A stretch of DNA of 64,000 nt, taken from the NCBI RefSeq assembly GCF_000317555.1, contig NC_019745.1:1612001-1676000 (forward strand), written 5' to 3'. The translations under genes were made by a program, and so were the position numbers. Position 1 is the first letter of the stretch, and each line of letters opens with the position of its first letter. Positions 53,059 through 62,000 of the stretch are shown here, piece after piece. This stretch comes from Gloeocapsa sp. PCC 7428. GTDB lineage: Bacteria > Cyanobacteriota > Cyanobacteriia > Cyanobacteriales > Chroococcidiopsidaceae. The notes under the pieces were generated by a model. The model was not told the DNA's origin. It saw nothing but the letters and a program-made list of their open reading frames with translations, and did no database searches.

Positions 53059-54231
53059 TTAAAAAATATCTGCTGGGTCGGCTGAACGTAGTTTTCCAAT
53101 TGAAAAGAATCCTGAAGTAAAGCACATAAGCGTAGCCGAAACTAACACTGCCAATAATTTATTTGGACTCATGATCACTGGTAATTGAGTTGCATTGCTA
53201 GCAATATCGTACAAACCATAAGAAACAATAAGTCCTGGAATATAGCCCAAAATTGCTAACAGTAATGCTTGTTGAAATACAACATCAAGTAGATATTTAT
53301 TTTTAAATCCCATTGCTTTTAGGGTTGCATATTCCATTAAGTGATTGGAAATATTACTGTATAAAATCTGGTAAACAACAACGACACCAACAACAAAGCC
53401 CATGAACACCATCAAACTGAAAACAAAACCTATGGGAGTTCTCACTGACCAATAATCTTTTTCAAAAGCCATGTACTCGCGGCGCGTAAAAACTTTGACA
53501 TCGTTGGGTAAAATCTTAGTTAAAGCGGCTTGCATTTGCTTGACGTCAGCACCTGGTTTTAGCGTGACTATACCAATATCAATTCGGTCTGGGGTTCGGT
53601 CTTGAAAAACTCTTAAAATTGTTGCATAGTTGACAATCAAATTTCCATCAACTCCAAACGAAGGACCTAATGTAAATAGTCCGCCGACATTGACTTGATA
53701 ACCAACAGTTCCGTTATAAGGAAATATTTCAACAGAAACAGGTTCATTCTGATGAAAATTTTCAACAACAGGACCAAACTCAGGTCTTGAAGCTTGGTCA
53801 AATAAAACTCGGTTGGGAAACTTGAGAACGTCGAGATTTTGTGCAACTTCGGGAAGATCAAAAGCGGGAAATGCTGGGTCAACACCTAAAACATAAATAG
53901 GATTTTTTTCGCCGTTTTCAGGGTTTTTGAATTTAGAAAATTGCACGTAGAGTGGACTAACTGACTCAACTCCTTCAAAACCAAGGACTTGATACAGACG
54001 CGATCGCGGAAAGCTTTGTTGAGATGTCAGCGATTTGTATTGCGAACTAATGATAAATAAATCGCCTTTGAGTTTTTGATGGACTTGTGTCGCACTCTCA
54101 TAAAGTGCATCTTGAAAGCCAAGTTGCATGAACATCAAGACAACGACAAAAGCAATACCTGCCAAAGCTACAATGAAACGTACTCTTTGCCGTGCTAGTT
54201 GTAACCAGGCTAAAGGAATTTTGAGCAGCAT
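53059..54231 (-). CDS. devC: DevC-family ABC exporter permease
   Basis: A 390-aa permease of the MacB/FtsX type. The N-terminal span (ARQRVRFIVALAGIAFVVVLMFMQLGFQDALYESA) is followed by a large periplasmic domain (about 45-270) and three C-terminal spans (FVFSLMVFMGFVVGVVVVYQILYSNI, QQALLLAILGYIPGLIVSYGLY, LLAVLVSATLMCFTSGFFSIGKLRSADPADIF). The sequence VYQILYSNISNHLMEYATLKAMGFKNKYL is typical of DevC. Lies between devB (93-base gap) and devA. Confidence 0.93.
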   Translation of the reverse strand: MLLKIPLAWLQLARQRVRFIVALAGIAFVVVLMFMQLGFQDALYESATQVHQKLKGDLFIISSQYKSLTSQQSFPRSRLYQVLGFEGVESVSPLYVQFSKFKNPENGEKNPIYVLGVDPAFPAFDLPEVAQNLDVLKFPNRVLFDQASRPEFGPVVENFHQNEPVSVEIFPYNGTVGYQVNVGGLFTLGPSFGVDGNLIVNYATILRVFQDRTPDRIDIGIVTLKPGADVKQMQAALTKILPNDVKVFTRREYMAFEKDYWSVRTPIGFVFSLMVFMGFVVGVVVVYQILYSNISNHLMEYATLKAMGFKNKYLLDVVFQQALLLAILGYIPGLIVSYGLYDIASNATQLPVIMSPNKLLAVLVSATLMCFTSGFFSIGKLRSADPADIF

Positions 54232-54268
54232 GAGATATGGTAGCCCTAAATCTGTTGTGAGCAGTTGT

Positions 54269-54290
54269 GGGTAACTGGTAATTGGTAATA
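54269..54290. repeat. GGTAACTGGTAATTGGTAAT heptamers between devB and devC
   Basis: Three heptamer-like units (GTAACTG, GTAATTG, GTAATAG) in the 93-base devB-devC spacer. Complement of the TTACCAG family elsewhere in the window. Confidence 0.7.
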
Positions 54291-54324
54291 GAATTAAAAC
54301 GCTGGTAGTTTTCCTATCTATTAG

Positions 54325-55512
54325 TTAAATGTTAATTGCGACTTGAACTTGTAAGTTTGTTAAACCAGCAACTCTTTGGTTATCCTCTGGGTTATCGATG
54401 CGAATTCTGACTTCAACAACTCGATTGTCTGTATTAGCGGTTGGGTTAGTACTTAAAACTTCTTGCGAATTGACTTGTAACCCAATGTGAGTGACTTCTC
54501 CACTGAGAGTGTCAGACAAAGCGCTGCTCGTAATTGTTGCTTTTTGTCCTAGACGAACTTTAGCAATATCAGTTTCATAGATTTCGGCTACGGCGTACAT
54601 TTGGTTTGTTTGACCGAGTTCCGCGATGCCTCGATTACTGACAATTTCTCCAGGGCGAGTATGGATGTTTAGCACTTGGGCATCCTTGGGCGCGCGGACA
54701 TACGATAAGTTTAGATCAGCTTGGGCTTGAGTGACTGCGGCGATCGCACCGTCAACTTCTGCTTGGGCGACTTGCACATCCACTGGGCGCACTTCGGAGG
54801 TTGCGGCTAAGGTGGCTCTTGCTTGGCTAATTTGTTCGCGGTAACTTGATGTTGTCCGATTTAAAGTAGCGCGGGCTTCGTTGAGTTGCTGCTGTAGGGT
54901 GGCGACGGGTAAGCGTTTACTATCAAATAAAGAAGCCGAAATTGCGCCTTCTTGATATAAGTTTTGATAACGCCGATACTCAGCTTGAGCATTATTCAAC
55001 TCCGCTTCTAAGCGCGCGATCGTGGCTTGTTGTGCTGGTATTTCTCCTTGTAACTCAGCTTCTAAGCGCGCGATTGTAGCGCGTTGAGCGTCGATTTGTC
55101 CGGTTTGTGCGCCTGCTTGAACTCTTGCTAGCTGTGCTTTGGCAATTTTAACTTGCTGCTGGGCGGCAATTAAAGCTGCTCGTCGCGGTTCGTAGGTATC
55201 AAGAATCGCAATGATTTGTCCGGCTTGAACGCGATCGCCTTCTTGAACTAAAATTTGCGATACTCGCGCGCTTTGGGCTGACGTTGGCGGTGATAAGCGA
55301 ATGACTTCGCCTTGTGGCTCTAAACGTCCTAACCCAGTCACCGCAATTCTTACTGGAGTAGGATTCTCTGTAGTGGTAACGACACTCGGAGCGCTTGCCC
55401 TAAATCTTGTCAAATTATAAATTGAGAAAATCCCATTGAGTATAGTCAAAAGCGCAACTACACCAATCAACCACTGATCCTTTATTTCTCGCTCACGTTT
55501 CTTCTGAACCAT
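54325..55512 (-). CDS. devB: DevB-family HlyD-type membrane fusion protein
   Basis: Periplasmic adaptor of the DevBCA exporter, 395 aa. A single N-terminal span (WLIGVVALLTILNGIFSIYNL, about 14-34) is followed by a lipoyl half-motif (GLGRLEPQGEVIRLSPP...VQEGDRVQAGQIIAILDTYEPRRAAL) and long coiled-coil hairpins (about 115-255). These contain an imperfect repeat, AQRATIARLEAELQGEIPAQ / QQATIARLEAELNNAQ. The second lipoyl half and beta-barrel follow (YVRAPKDAQVLNIHTRPGEIVSNRGIAELGQ). First gene of devBCA. Confidence 0.93.
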   Translation of the reverse strand: MVQKKREREIKDQWLIGVVALLTILNGIFSIYNLTRFRASAPSVVTTTENPTPVRIAVTGLGRLEPQGEVIRLSPPTSAQSARVSQILVQEGDRVQAGQIIAILDTYEPRRAALIAAQQQVKIAKAQLARVQAGAQTGQIDAQRATIARLEAELQGEIPAQQATIARLEAELNNAQAEYRRYQNLYQEGAISASLFDSKRLPVATLQQQLNEARATLNRTTSSYREQISQARATLAATSEVRPVDVQVAQAEVDGAIAAVTQAQADLNLSYVRAPKDAQVLNIHTRPGEIVSNRGIAELGQTNQMYAVAEIYETDIAKVRLGQKATITSSALSDTLSGEVTHIGLQVNSQEVLSTNPTANTDNRVVEVRIRIDNPEDNQRVAGLTNLQVQVAINI

Positions 55513-56626
55513 AACTTTTTTTCCTGATCCGGTAGTTCAGATAACAGCGTAGATCTCATCAGAGACTCCGCTACAGAAAGTTTCGACATGGATACATCAA
55601 GCTTTATCGACGTCATTACCTAAAATCTAGCAATAGCTTGACAGGTTGCAACCAAAATATTTGTTAATCTCATCACCATTACTTATTTTTATTGAGTCGG
55701 ATTGCTAACAAGGTTGCGGAATGAGCCGCAATGATTGGTAACTAATTACACAAGCCAGTAGCCAAGACGACAAAAAACTTTATTCGAGGGAAACGAATCC
55801 TCAATACTTACTTATTGCCCAAATTGATCCGTGAGAAGGACTAAAACGGTCTTACTCCTGGAGGAATTATAACTAATTTTTTCCATTTGTAAATGAGTAT
55901 AGCTGAGCAATTTTTAAAGTATAGTAAATGGGTCGATAACTAAGCTGCCTGAGAAAACAAGCGGAACGTAGCGCAGAGTTGCTCTACTAAAGCTTGCAAA
56001 AGAATGTATTTGTCAGCCTCAACTCGGTTCAGGATCGTGAAGGTTCGGCTTTGCTGAAAAGAACAATTTTAATTTTTAGATTGTGTGCGGTCAGGGAGTA
56101 TCTAACAATAGGCAAGTAGAGAAGATCCTTAGTTTGTTGTAATGAAATGATGTCTATCGTTGTTTGAGCACAAGCGATTAGAGAAATTTGAAGATAAAAT
56201 TAATGATTTGTAACACAACGATTATTCATAAATAATTGATAGTAGTTATGTGCTTTTTAAACTTAATAACCAGCTTCACCACGTAGCAAGAATACGCGAG
56301 AATATGTAGCTAGATGTTACTTAGCTACTGCTATGAAATTATCTATAAGATAACTTTTTGATATACAATGATTCTGCGGAGCTAGCCTATGTAGGGACTT
56401 TACGAAATTAGTATTGTTCGTATATATTGGAGCTTAATTGTATAAACTAAAGCTGTACTAATGCGGTTCACACTGAAGAAAAATGTTACAGTCAACCAAC
56501 TGCGATCGCACTTATAAGATTTGTTAAAGTTCAGATACTGAACATAGTGTTATTTAAGGGTGCAGCCAAATTTATTAATTATTTTGATTAGCGTGTTAAT
56601 TACTATAATGGGGATACACAACACCA
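55513..56626. other. Long intergenic region between devBCA and the ParB-like gene
   Basis: 1114 bases, both promoters inside. I looked for an NtcA site upstream of devB; the nearest candidate, GTAACTAATTAC near 55738, has 6 rather than 8 spacer bases and is rejected. A HIP1-like site lies near 56500. No gene or RNA is recognised, though the length leaves room for a small RNA. Confidence 0.5.
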
Positions 56627-57958
56627 ATGCCTATTGTCACCATCGCGCAGATTAAAGTTGGTCTCAATAGACGCCCAATCAAGCAACAAAAAGTTATTGA
56701 ACTGATAGAGTCAATTAAGGCTAATGGGCTGTTAAACCCAATTACTGTCGATCAGGATTTAAATTTAATTGCAGGACTACATCGGCTAACCGCTTGTAAA
56801 ATGCTCGGACTAGAGCAGGTTGAGTGTAATATAATTAATTGTGCAGATTCAGCGCACGCGCGGTTAGCAGAAATTGATGAAAATTTGATTCGCAGCGAAC
56901 TAGATGCTTTAGAGCGCGCAGAATTGTGGCTAGAACGCGATCGCATTTTAGAAGGCTTGCAACTTCGAGCCAAACCAGGAGATAATCAATACACCTATAA
57001 AGGTAAAGGCAGTGAAACGATTTCACCACCTCCAAAGACAACGTTTGAGCTAGCACAAGCGGTAGGATACACGGAACGAACGTTTCAACAAGGAAAGCAA
57101 ATTGCCAAAAGCATTTTGCCCGAAGTGAAAGAAGCAATCAAAGGAACTGCGATCGCCAAAAGCACAACCGCACTACTAAAAGTGGCGCGCGCCGGAAGCA
57201 AAGAGCGCGAACAAGCAGAGAAAGCAGAAAAAGCAATTCAGGAAGCTCAAAAGCAAGAAGAACGCCAACGCCAAGCGCAATTAGCAGATGAAGCCAGAGC
57301 CAAGCAGCGAGAGCTACAACTACAAACACTGCGCAATGTGGCAGCACAGAAAGCGGCGAAGCTGAAAAAGAAAGAATTACGCAAGCACTTACAGCCACAA
57401 GCAAAAGAAATTACCACTCAAGACGTTTTGAATACTCAACCTGGCGATCAGTGGCTTTTAGCACGACACTTAGTCTATTGCGGCGACACCGCGAGTGATG
57501 AGTTTATTCGCTGTTTACCGTCTCATGCGGCACTTGCGATCGCCACTCCCTCGACAATTTGGCGACATGATTATTTAATCGACGAAGCGCGCGTTGTTGC
57601 TGTGTTGCGCACGGCGGGGTACATTCATCAATTCTGTACGCAGCAACGGATGCCTTTTCAATACGAGTTGTTGATTGGTGGGATTTATGTTGCGCTGTTT
57701 TCTTACTCTTCGCTAATGGCACCCCAAAACCCGATTGAAGTTGAAGGCGTCGAAGGCATTGTCGCATTTTTGATAAGTTTGTACTCGCAAGAAGGCAACT
57801 TTGTGTTAGCGCCATTTATTGGACACGGCGAAGCGTTAATTTGTTGCGAACGAATGGGGCGGATTTGCTTTACAGGTGATTTAGAGCCGCAGCACGTTAG
57901 TCAAGCGATCGCGCGTTGGCAACAATGGACGGGAAGGCAGGTGCAAAGAGGAAGCTGA
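56627..57958 (+). CDS. ParB/Srx-domain protein with degenerate DNA-methyltransferase C terminus
   Basis: A 443-aa fusion. Residues 1-70 are a ParB/sulfiredoxin-like domain (IAQIKVGLNRRPIKQQKVIELIESI, LNLIAGLHRLTACKMLG). About 75-190 is a helical DNA-binding-like region (AEIDENLIRSELDALERAELWLERDRIL; TFELAQAVGYTERTFQQGKQIAKSILPEV). About 195-265 is a charged coiled coil. About 275-435 follows the plan of ParB-linked N6/N4 DNA methyltransferases: LLARHLVYCGDTASDEF at its start and VLAPFIGHGEALICCERMGRICFTGDLEPQHVSQAIARWQQWTG at its end. The catalytic DPPY box is replaced (AIATPSTIW) and DPFxGSG has become APFIGHG. It is therefore probably a non-catalytic DNA-binding or regulatory protein. Confidence 0.8.
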   Translation: MPIVTIAQIKVGLNRRPIKQQKVIELIESIKANGLLNPITVDQDLNLIAGLHRLTACKMLGLEQVECNIINCADSAHARLAEIDENLIRSELDALERAELWLERDRILEGLQLRAKPGDNQYTYKGKGSETISPPPKTTFELAQAVGYTERTFQQGKQIAKSILPEVKEAIKGTAIAKSTTALLKVARAGSKEREQAEKAEKAIQEAQKQEERQRQAQLADEARAKQRELQLQTLRNVAAQKAAKLKKKELRKHLQPQAKEITTQDVLNTQPGDQWLLARHLVYCGDTASDEFIRCLPSHAALAIATPSTIWRHDYLIDEARVVAVLRTAGYIHQFCTQQRMPFQYELLIGGIYVALFSYSSLMAPQNPIEVEGVEGIVAFLISLYSQEGNFVLAPFIGHGEALICCERMGRICFTGDLEPQHVSQAIARWQQWTGRQVQRGS

Positions 57959-58622
57959 CATAATTCGCGGCAACGCTTCCGGAAAACTGCTGAAACTTCA
58001 TCAAATCTTTACACAAATCCCCCAAAAAAGCCGATTTTTATAAAGATAGTGTAAAGCTGTGGTGACGTACCTAGATATCGTGATAGTTTCGTAACCAATC
58101 TATCGACCAGCATAACTACTCCAACTTGCCGTCACCGATTGTTAATTAACTGATAGAACGATAGAGAAAAACTTGTTGTAACTATAGTAAGTTTTGAACA
58201 TAGTTAAATAAATAAGTCAAATCTCTGTCACGTTCAATACAGAAATTAGCAAAACAGCGCAACTAAGATGCTGGCTAAAGCTTAGAAAATTGTATAGCCG
58301 TCCAGATAAAGTGCGATCGCCCCTTGTTCGCGTTCAATTCCTTTCGTCAACATGAGTAGGTAAACCGACACTGAACAAGCACGAATAAATACTGAACAAA
58401 ACTGAATAAAGATATCTGACGAATTCAGCACTTTTGAGATAGTTTAGGAACCAATAATTTTTTTGGCAAAGCCAAATGACAACAAATAGATAAAAAAAAT
58501 TGTTTTTATCTCAAACGTTTGCTAGAACACAGTATTTATATTTGTTGAGAATTATGATAAGTTCCATAGATATGCCAGTTCAGGTAGCTAAAAACCTACT
58601 ACTTTTTTTAAAAGGGTCATTT
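57959..58622. other. Intergenic region upstream of the small gene and PKS
   Basis: 664 bases of AT-rich DNA, the probable promoter region of the 58623 gene and the PKS. It includes one HIP1-like GTGCGATCGCCCC. A 23-codon open frame on the minus strand (58282-58353) reads protein-like but is too short to support. Confidence 0.45.
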
Positions 58623-58901
58623 ATGGCATTCATCAAAATTGAAAATGTTGTCATCAATACCAACTATATCGCTGCGATTAAGCTTGATAATCAAACGATT
58701 TCTGGTGAAAGCAGCGTTTCGCTCCTGATGGCTACCCCGAAGCTTCCTTTGTTTCAAATAGAAGGTGCTTTCCCGAATCACTATCACTACGAATGGATTG
58801 ACTTTGTAGGTAGGGAAGCAAAAGCGCTCAAAGATTATTTTACTAGCTTTAATAATGTAATTGATTTACTACCACAGCCTTGTAAAGTCAAAGAAATGTA
58901 A
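58623..58901 (+). CDS. Hypothetical protein, about 92 aa, next to the PKS
   Basis: I do not recognise a named family. The sequence MAFIKIENVVINTNYIAAIKLDNQ ... SVSLLMATPKLPLFQIEGAFPNHYHYEWIDFVGREAKALKDYFTSFNNVIDLLP suggests a compact beta-rich fold (similar in style to FlbD/YycH-like small proteins) with no membrane segment. ATG 58623 has AAAAGGG eight bases upstream and removes an unlikely 41-residue leader that reads as AT-rich noise. It lies 162 bases before the PKS on the same strand, so cotranscription is likely. Confidence 0.7.
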   Translation: MAFIKIENVVINTNYIAAIKLDNQTISGESSVSLLMATPKLPLFQIEGAFPNHYHYEWIDFVGREAKALKDYFTSFNNVIDLLPQPCKVKEM

Positions 58902-59063
58902 TCTCATTCGTCATTACTAAATAAATCATTTAAGTTTGTGCTGCAAACAAGTAGACCTAAGCCTATGTTTGCCTGCAATATTACTGTTGCATTATCACAG
59001 TTACACAACGAAATCAGAAATTGTGAAACAGCATTGATGAAGCTAATACAAAAGAAAAAAAGC

Positions 59064-62000
59064 ATGGCTGATAAAGTATTAGAACAAGACCCCATCAATA
59101 CTCAACTTCAAAAGAATCCGATTGCCATTATTGGTATCGCTTCGCTGTTCCCACAGTCGAGAAATACACAACAATACTGGCAAAAAATTATCGAAAAAGT
59201 TGATTGTATTACTGATGTGCCACCTTCGCGCTGGGATGTTGATGCCTATTACGATCCAGATCCGAAAGCGCCTGATAAAACGTATTGCAAACGCGGTGGT
59301 TTTATTCCAGATATTGACTTTAATCCCATGGAATTTGGGCTACCGCCTAATATTTTAGAAGTCACCGACGTTTCGCAATTGCTCGGCTTAGTCGTTGCCA
59401 AAGAAGCAATGGAAGACGCAGGGTACGATGAAACGCGGCAGTTTAATCGCGATCGCACCGGAGTCATTTTAGGCGTTGCCTTAGCAAGACAGTTAGCCAT
59501 GCCTTTAGGTGCAAGATTGCAATATCCCATCTGGGAAAAAGCCCTGAAAAGCAGCGGTTTATCCGATGCAGACACGCAAAAAATCATCGACAAAATTAAA
59601 AGCGCGTACGTCAACTGGGAAGAAAACGCCTTTCCAGGAATGCTTGCCAATGTTGTCAGTGGTAGAATTGCGAATCGCCTTGATTTTGGCGGAACAAACT
59701 GCGTCGTCGATGCGGCTTGCGCAAGTTCATTGGGGGCGCTGCGCATGGCAATGAGCGAGTTAGTCGAACATCGCTGCGACATGATGTTGACAGGCGGTGT
59801 CGATACCGATAACTCGATCGTCGCGTATATGTGCTTTAGTAAAACTCCGGCGGTATCCCCTAGCCAAAACGTCAAACCTTTCGATGCGGAATCAGATGGG
59901 ATGATGCTAGGCGAAGGCATCGGCATGATCGTCCTCAAGCGCCTTAGCGATGCTGAACGTGACGGCGACAAGATTTATGCCGTGATTAAAGGCATTGGAA
60001 CTTCCAGCGATGGCAAGTACAAAAGTATCTACGCGCCGCGCCCTGAAGGACAAATCAGCGCGTTGCGCCGCGCGTACGAAGATGCAGGCTGTGCGCCGGA
60101 AAGCGTAGGCTTAATTGAAGCGCACGGAACAGGCACAATGGCAGGCGATCCTACTGAGTTTACCGCTTTAAAAGCCTTTTTTGAAGAAACAAACGTCGGT
60201 AAACAAAAAATTGCCCTTGGTAGCGTTAAGTCGCAAATTGGACATACCAAAGCCGCAGCTGGTGCAGCAAGTCTCATTAAAACAGCTTTGGCACTGCATC
60301 ATAAAGTCTTACCACCGACAATCAACGTCACAAAACCGAATCCAAAACTCAAAATTGAGGATTCACCATTTTATCTCAACACCGAAACGCGTCCTTGGTT
60401 ATCCAGCGAAACGCCGCGACGGGCTGGCGTGAGTTCGTTTGGCTTTGGCGGAACGAATTATCACGTCGTTTTAGAAGAATACACCAAAGAACATAACAAC
60501 TATCCTTATCGAATTCATCAAACGCCCCAGATTGTCTTACTATCCGCCGCGACACCCGAACAGTTACAGCATAAGTGTGCTGATTTACTCGCACAGTTGC
60601 AAGGAGAAGCCGCAGAACAACACTTTGCCCAAGTTGTTGGTGCATCGCAAACGCTAGAAGTTCCGGTGACAGAGGCAAGGCTTGGTTTTGTTGCTGATTG
60701 CGCAAGTCAAGCGATCGCCTTACTGCAAATCAGTATTGAACAACTTAAAAACAACTCAACCGATTGGGAACATCCCCAAGGCATTTATTATCGCCAAAGC
60801 GGTATCGATCCGACAGGTAAAGTCGTCGCGCTGTTTTCTGGGCAAGGTTCGCAATACCTTGATATGGGTAGAGAATTGGCAATCAACTTTCCCTGCTTGC
60901 GACAGGTTTACAGCCAGATGGATAACCTGTTAACTCAAGACGGATTACAGCCGATCTCCGAAATTGTGTTTCCGCCTCCGGTGTTTGATAACGCGCAACG
61001 CCAAAAGCAGCAAGAAGCTTTGCAGCAGACGCAATACGCGCAGCCAGCAATTGGAGTATTTAGCGTCGGATTGTACAAAATATTTCAACAAGCGGGGTTT
61101 AAACCTGATTTTGTCGCTGGACATAGTTTTGGTGAATTAACTGCATTGTGGGCGGCTGAAGTTTTAAGCGATCGCGATTATTTATCGCTTGTCAAAGCGC
61201 GGGGACAAGCAATGGCAACTCCCAAGCAACCCCACTTTGACGCAGGGGCGATGCTAGCAGTGAAAGGCGATGTCAGTCAAGTGACAACATTCATCAAGCA
61301 GTTTCCGCTAGTAACGATCGCCAACTTCAACTCGACAAAGCAAGTCGTTTTGGCGGGAACCAAACTAGAAATTGCCCAAGTACAACAAGCTTTGAATGCG
61401 CAAGGCTTCTCCACTGTTGTTCTCCCTGTCGCCGCCGCGTTTCACACGCCGTTAGTCGGCTACGCACAAAAACCTTTTGCCCAGGCGATTGAAGCAACGC
61501 GTTTTGCAGCACCAAAAACCGCAATTTACTCGAATGTAACAGGGAAACCGTATCCCGAAGCACCCCAGGCAATTCAAAAAATCCTCAAAGAACACTTACT
61601 TAATTCGGTGTTATTTAAGGATCAGATCGAGAATATCTATGCAAGTGGGGGTTACTTCTTCGTTGAATTTGGACCAAGAAATATTTTGACGAATTTAGTC
61701 AAAGAAACACTTGGCGATCGCCCGCACTTAGCTGTGGCGGTGAATGCACACAAACAACAAAATAGCGATCGCACGCTGCGATCGGCAGTTCTTCAATTGC
61801 GCGTCGCAGGATTGTCTCTGAAAAATATCGATCCTTACCAATTAGAAACGAAAACTCCTACTCCAAAAGGCAATAAATCCCTCAACGTCCGCTTAAATAG
61901 TGCAAACTATATTTCAGAAAAAACACAAGCCGCATTCGCGCAAGCTTTAGCAGATACACACATCTCAGTCGCCCCACCCGTGCCATCTACACCAGTGACA

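Noticed and set aside
55732..55750. Possible NtcA site GTAACTAATTAC upstream of devB
   Set aside because: The spacer between GTA and TAC is 6 bases; NtcA sites need 8. No suitably placed -10 box could be assigned.
58282..58353. 23-codon minus-strand peptide frame MLTKGIEREQGAIALYLDGYTIF
   Set aside because: Too short, no ribosome-binding site of note, no recognised family; could be a relic but cannot be supported.
59249..59971. 240-codon minus-strand frame across the ketosynthase region
   Set aside because: Antisense to the ketosynthase active-site region; low-complexity Ser-rich translation with no domain.
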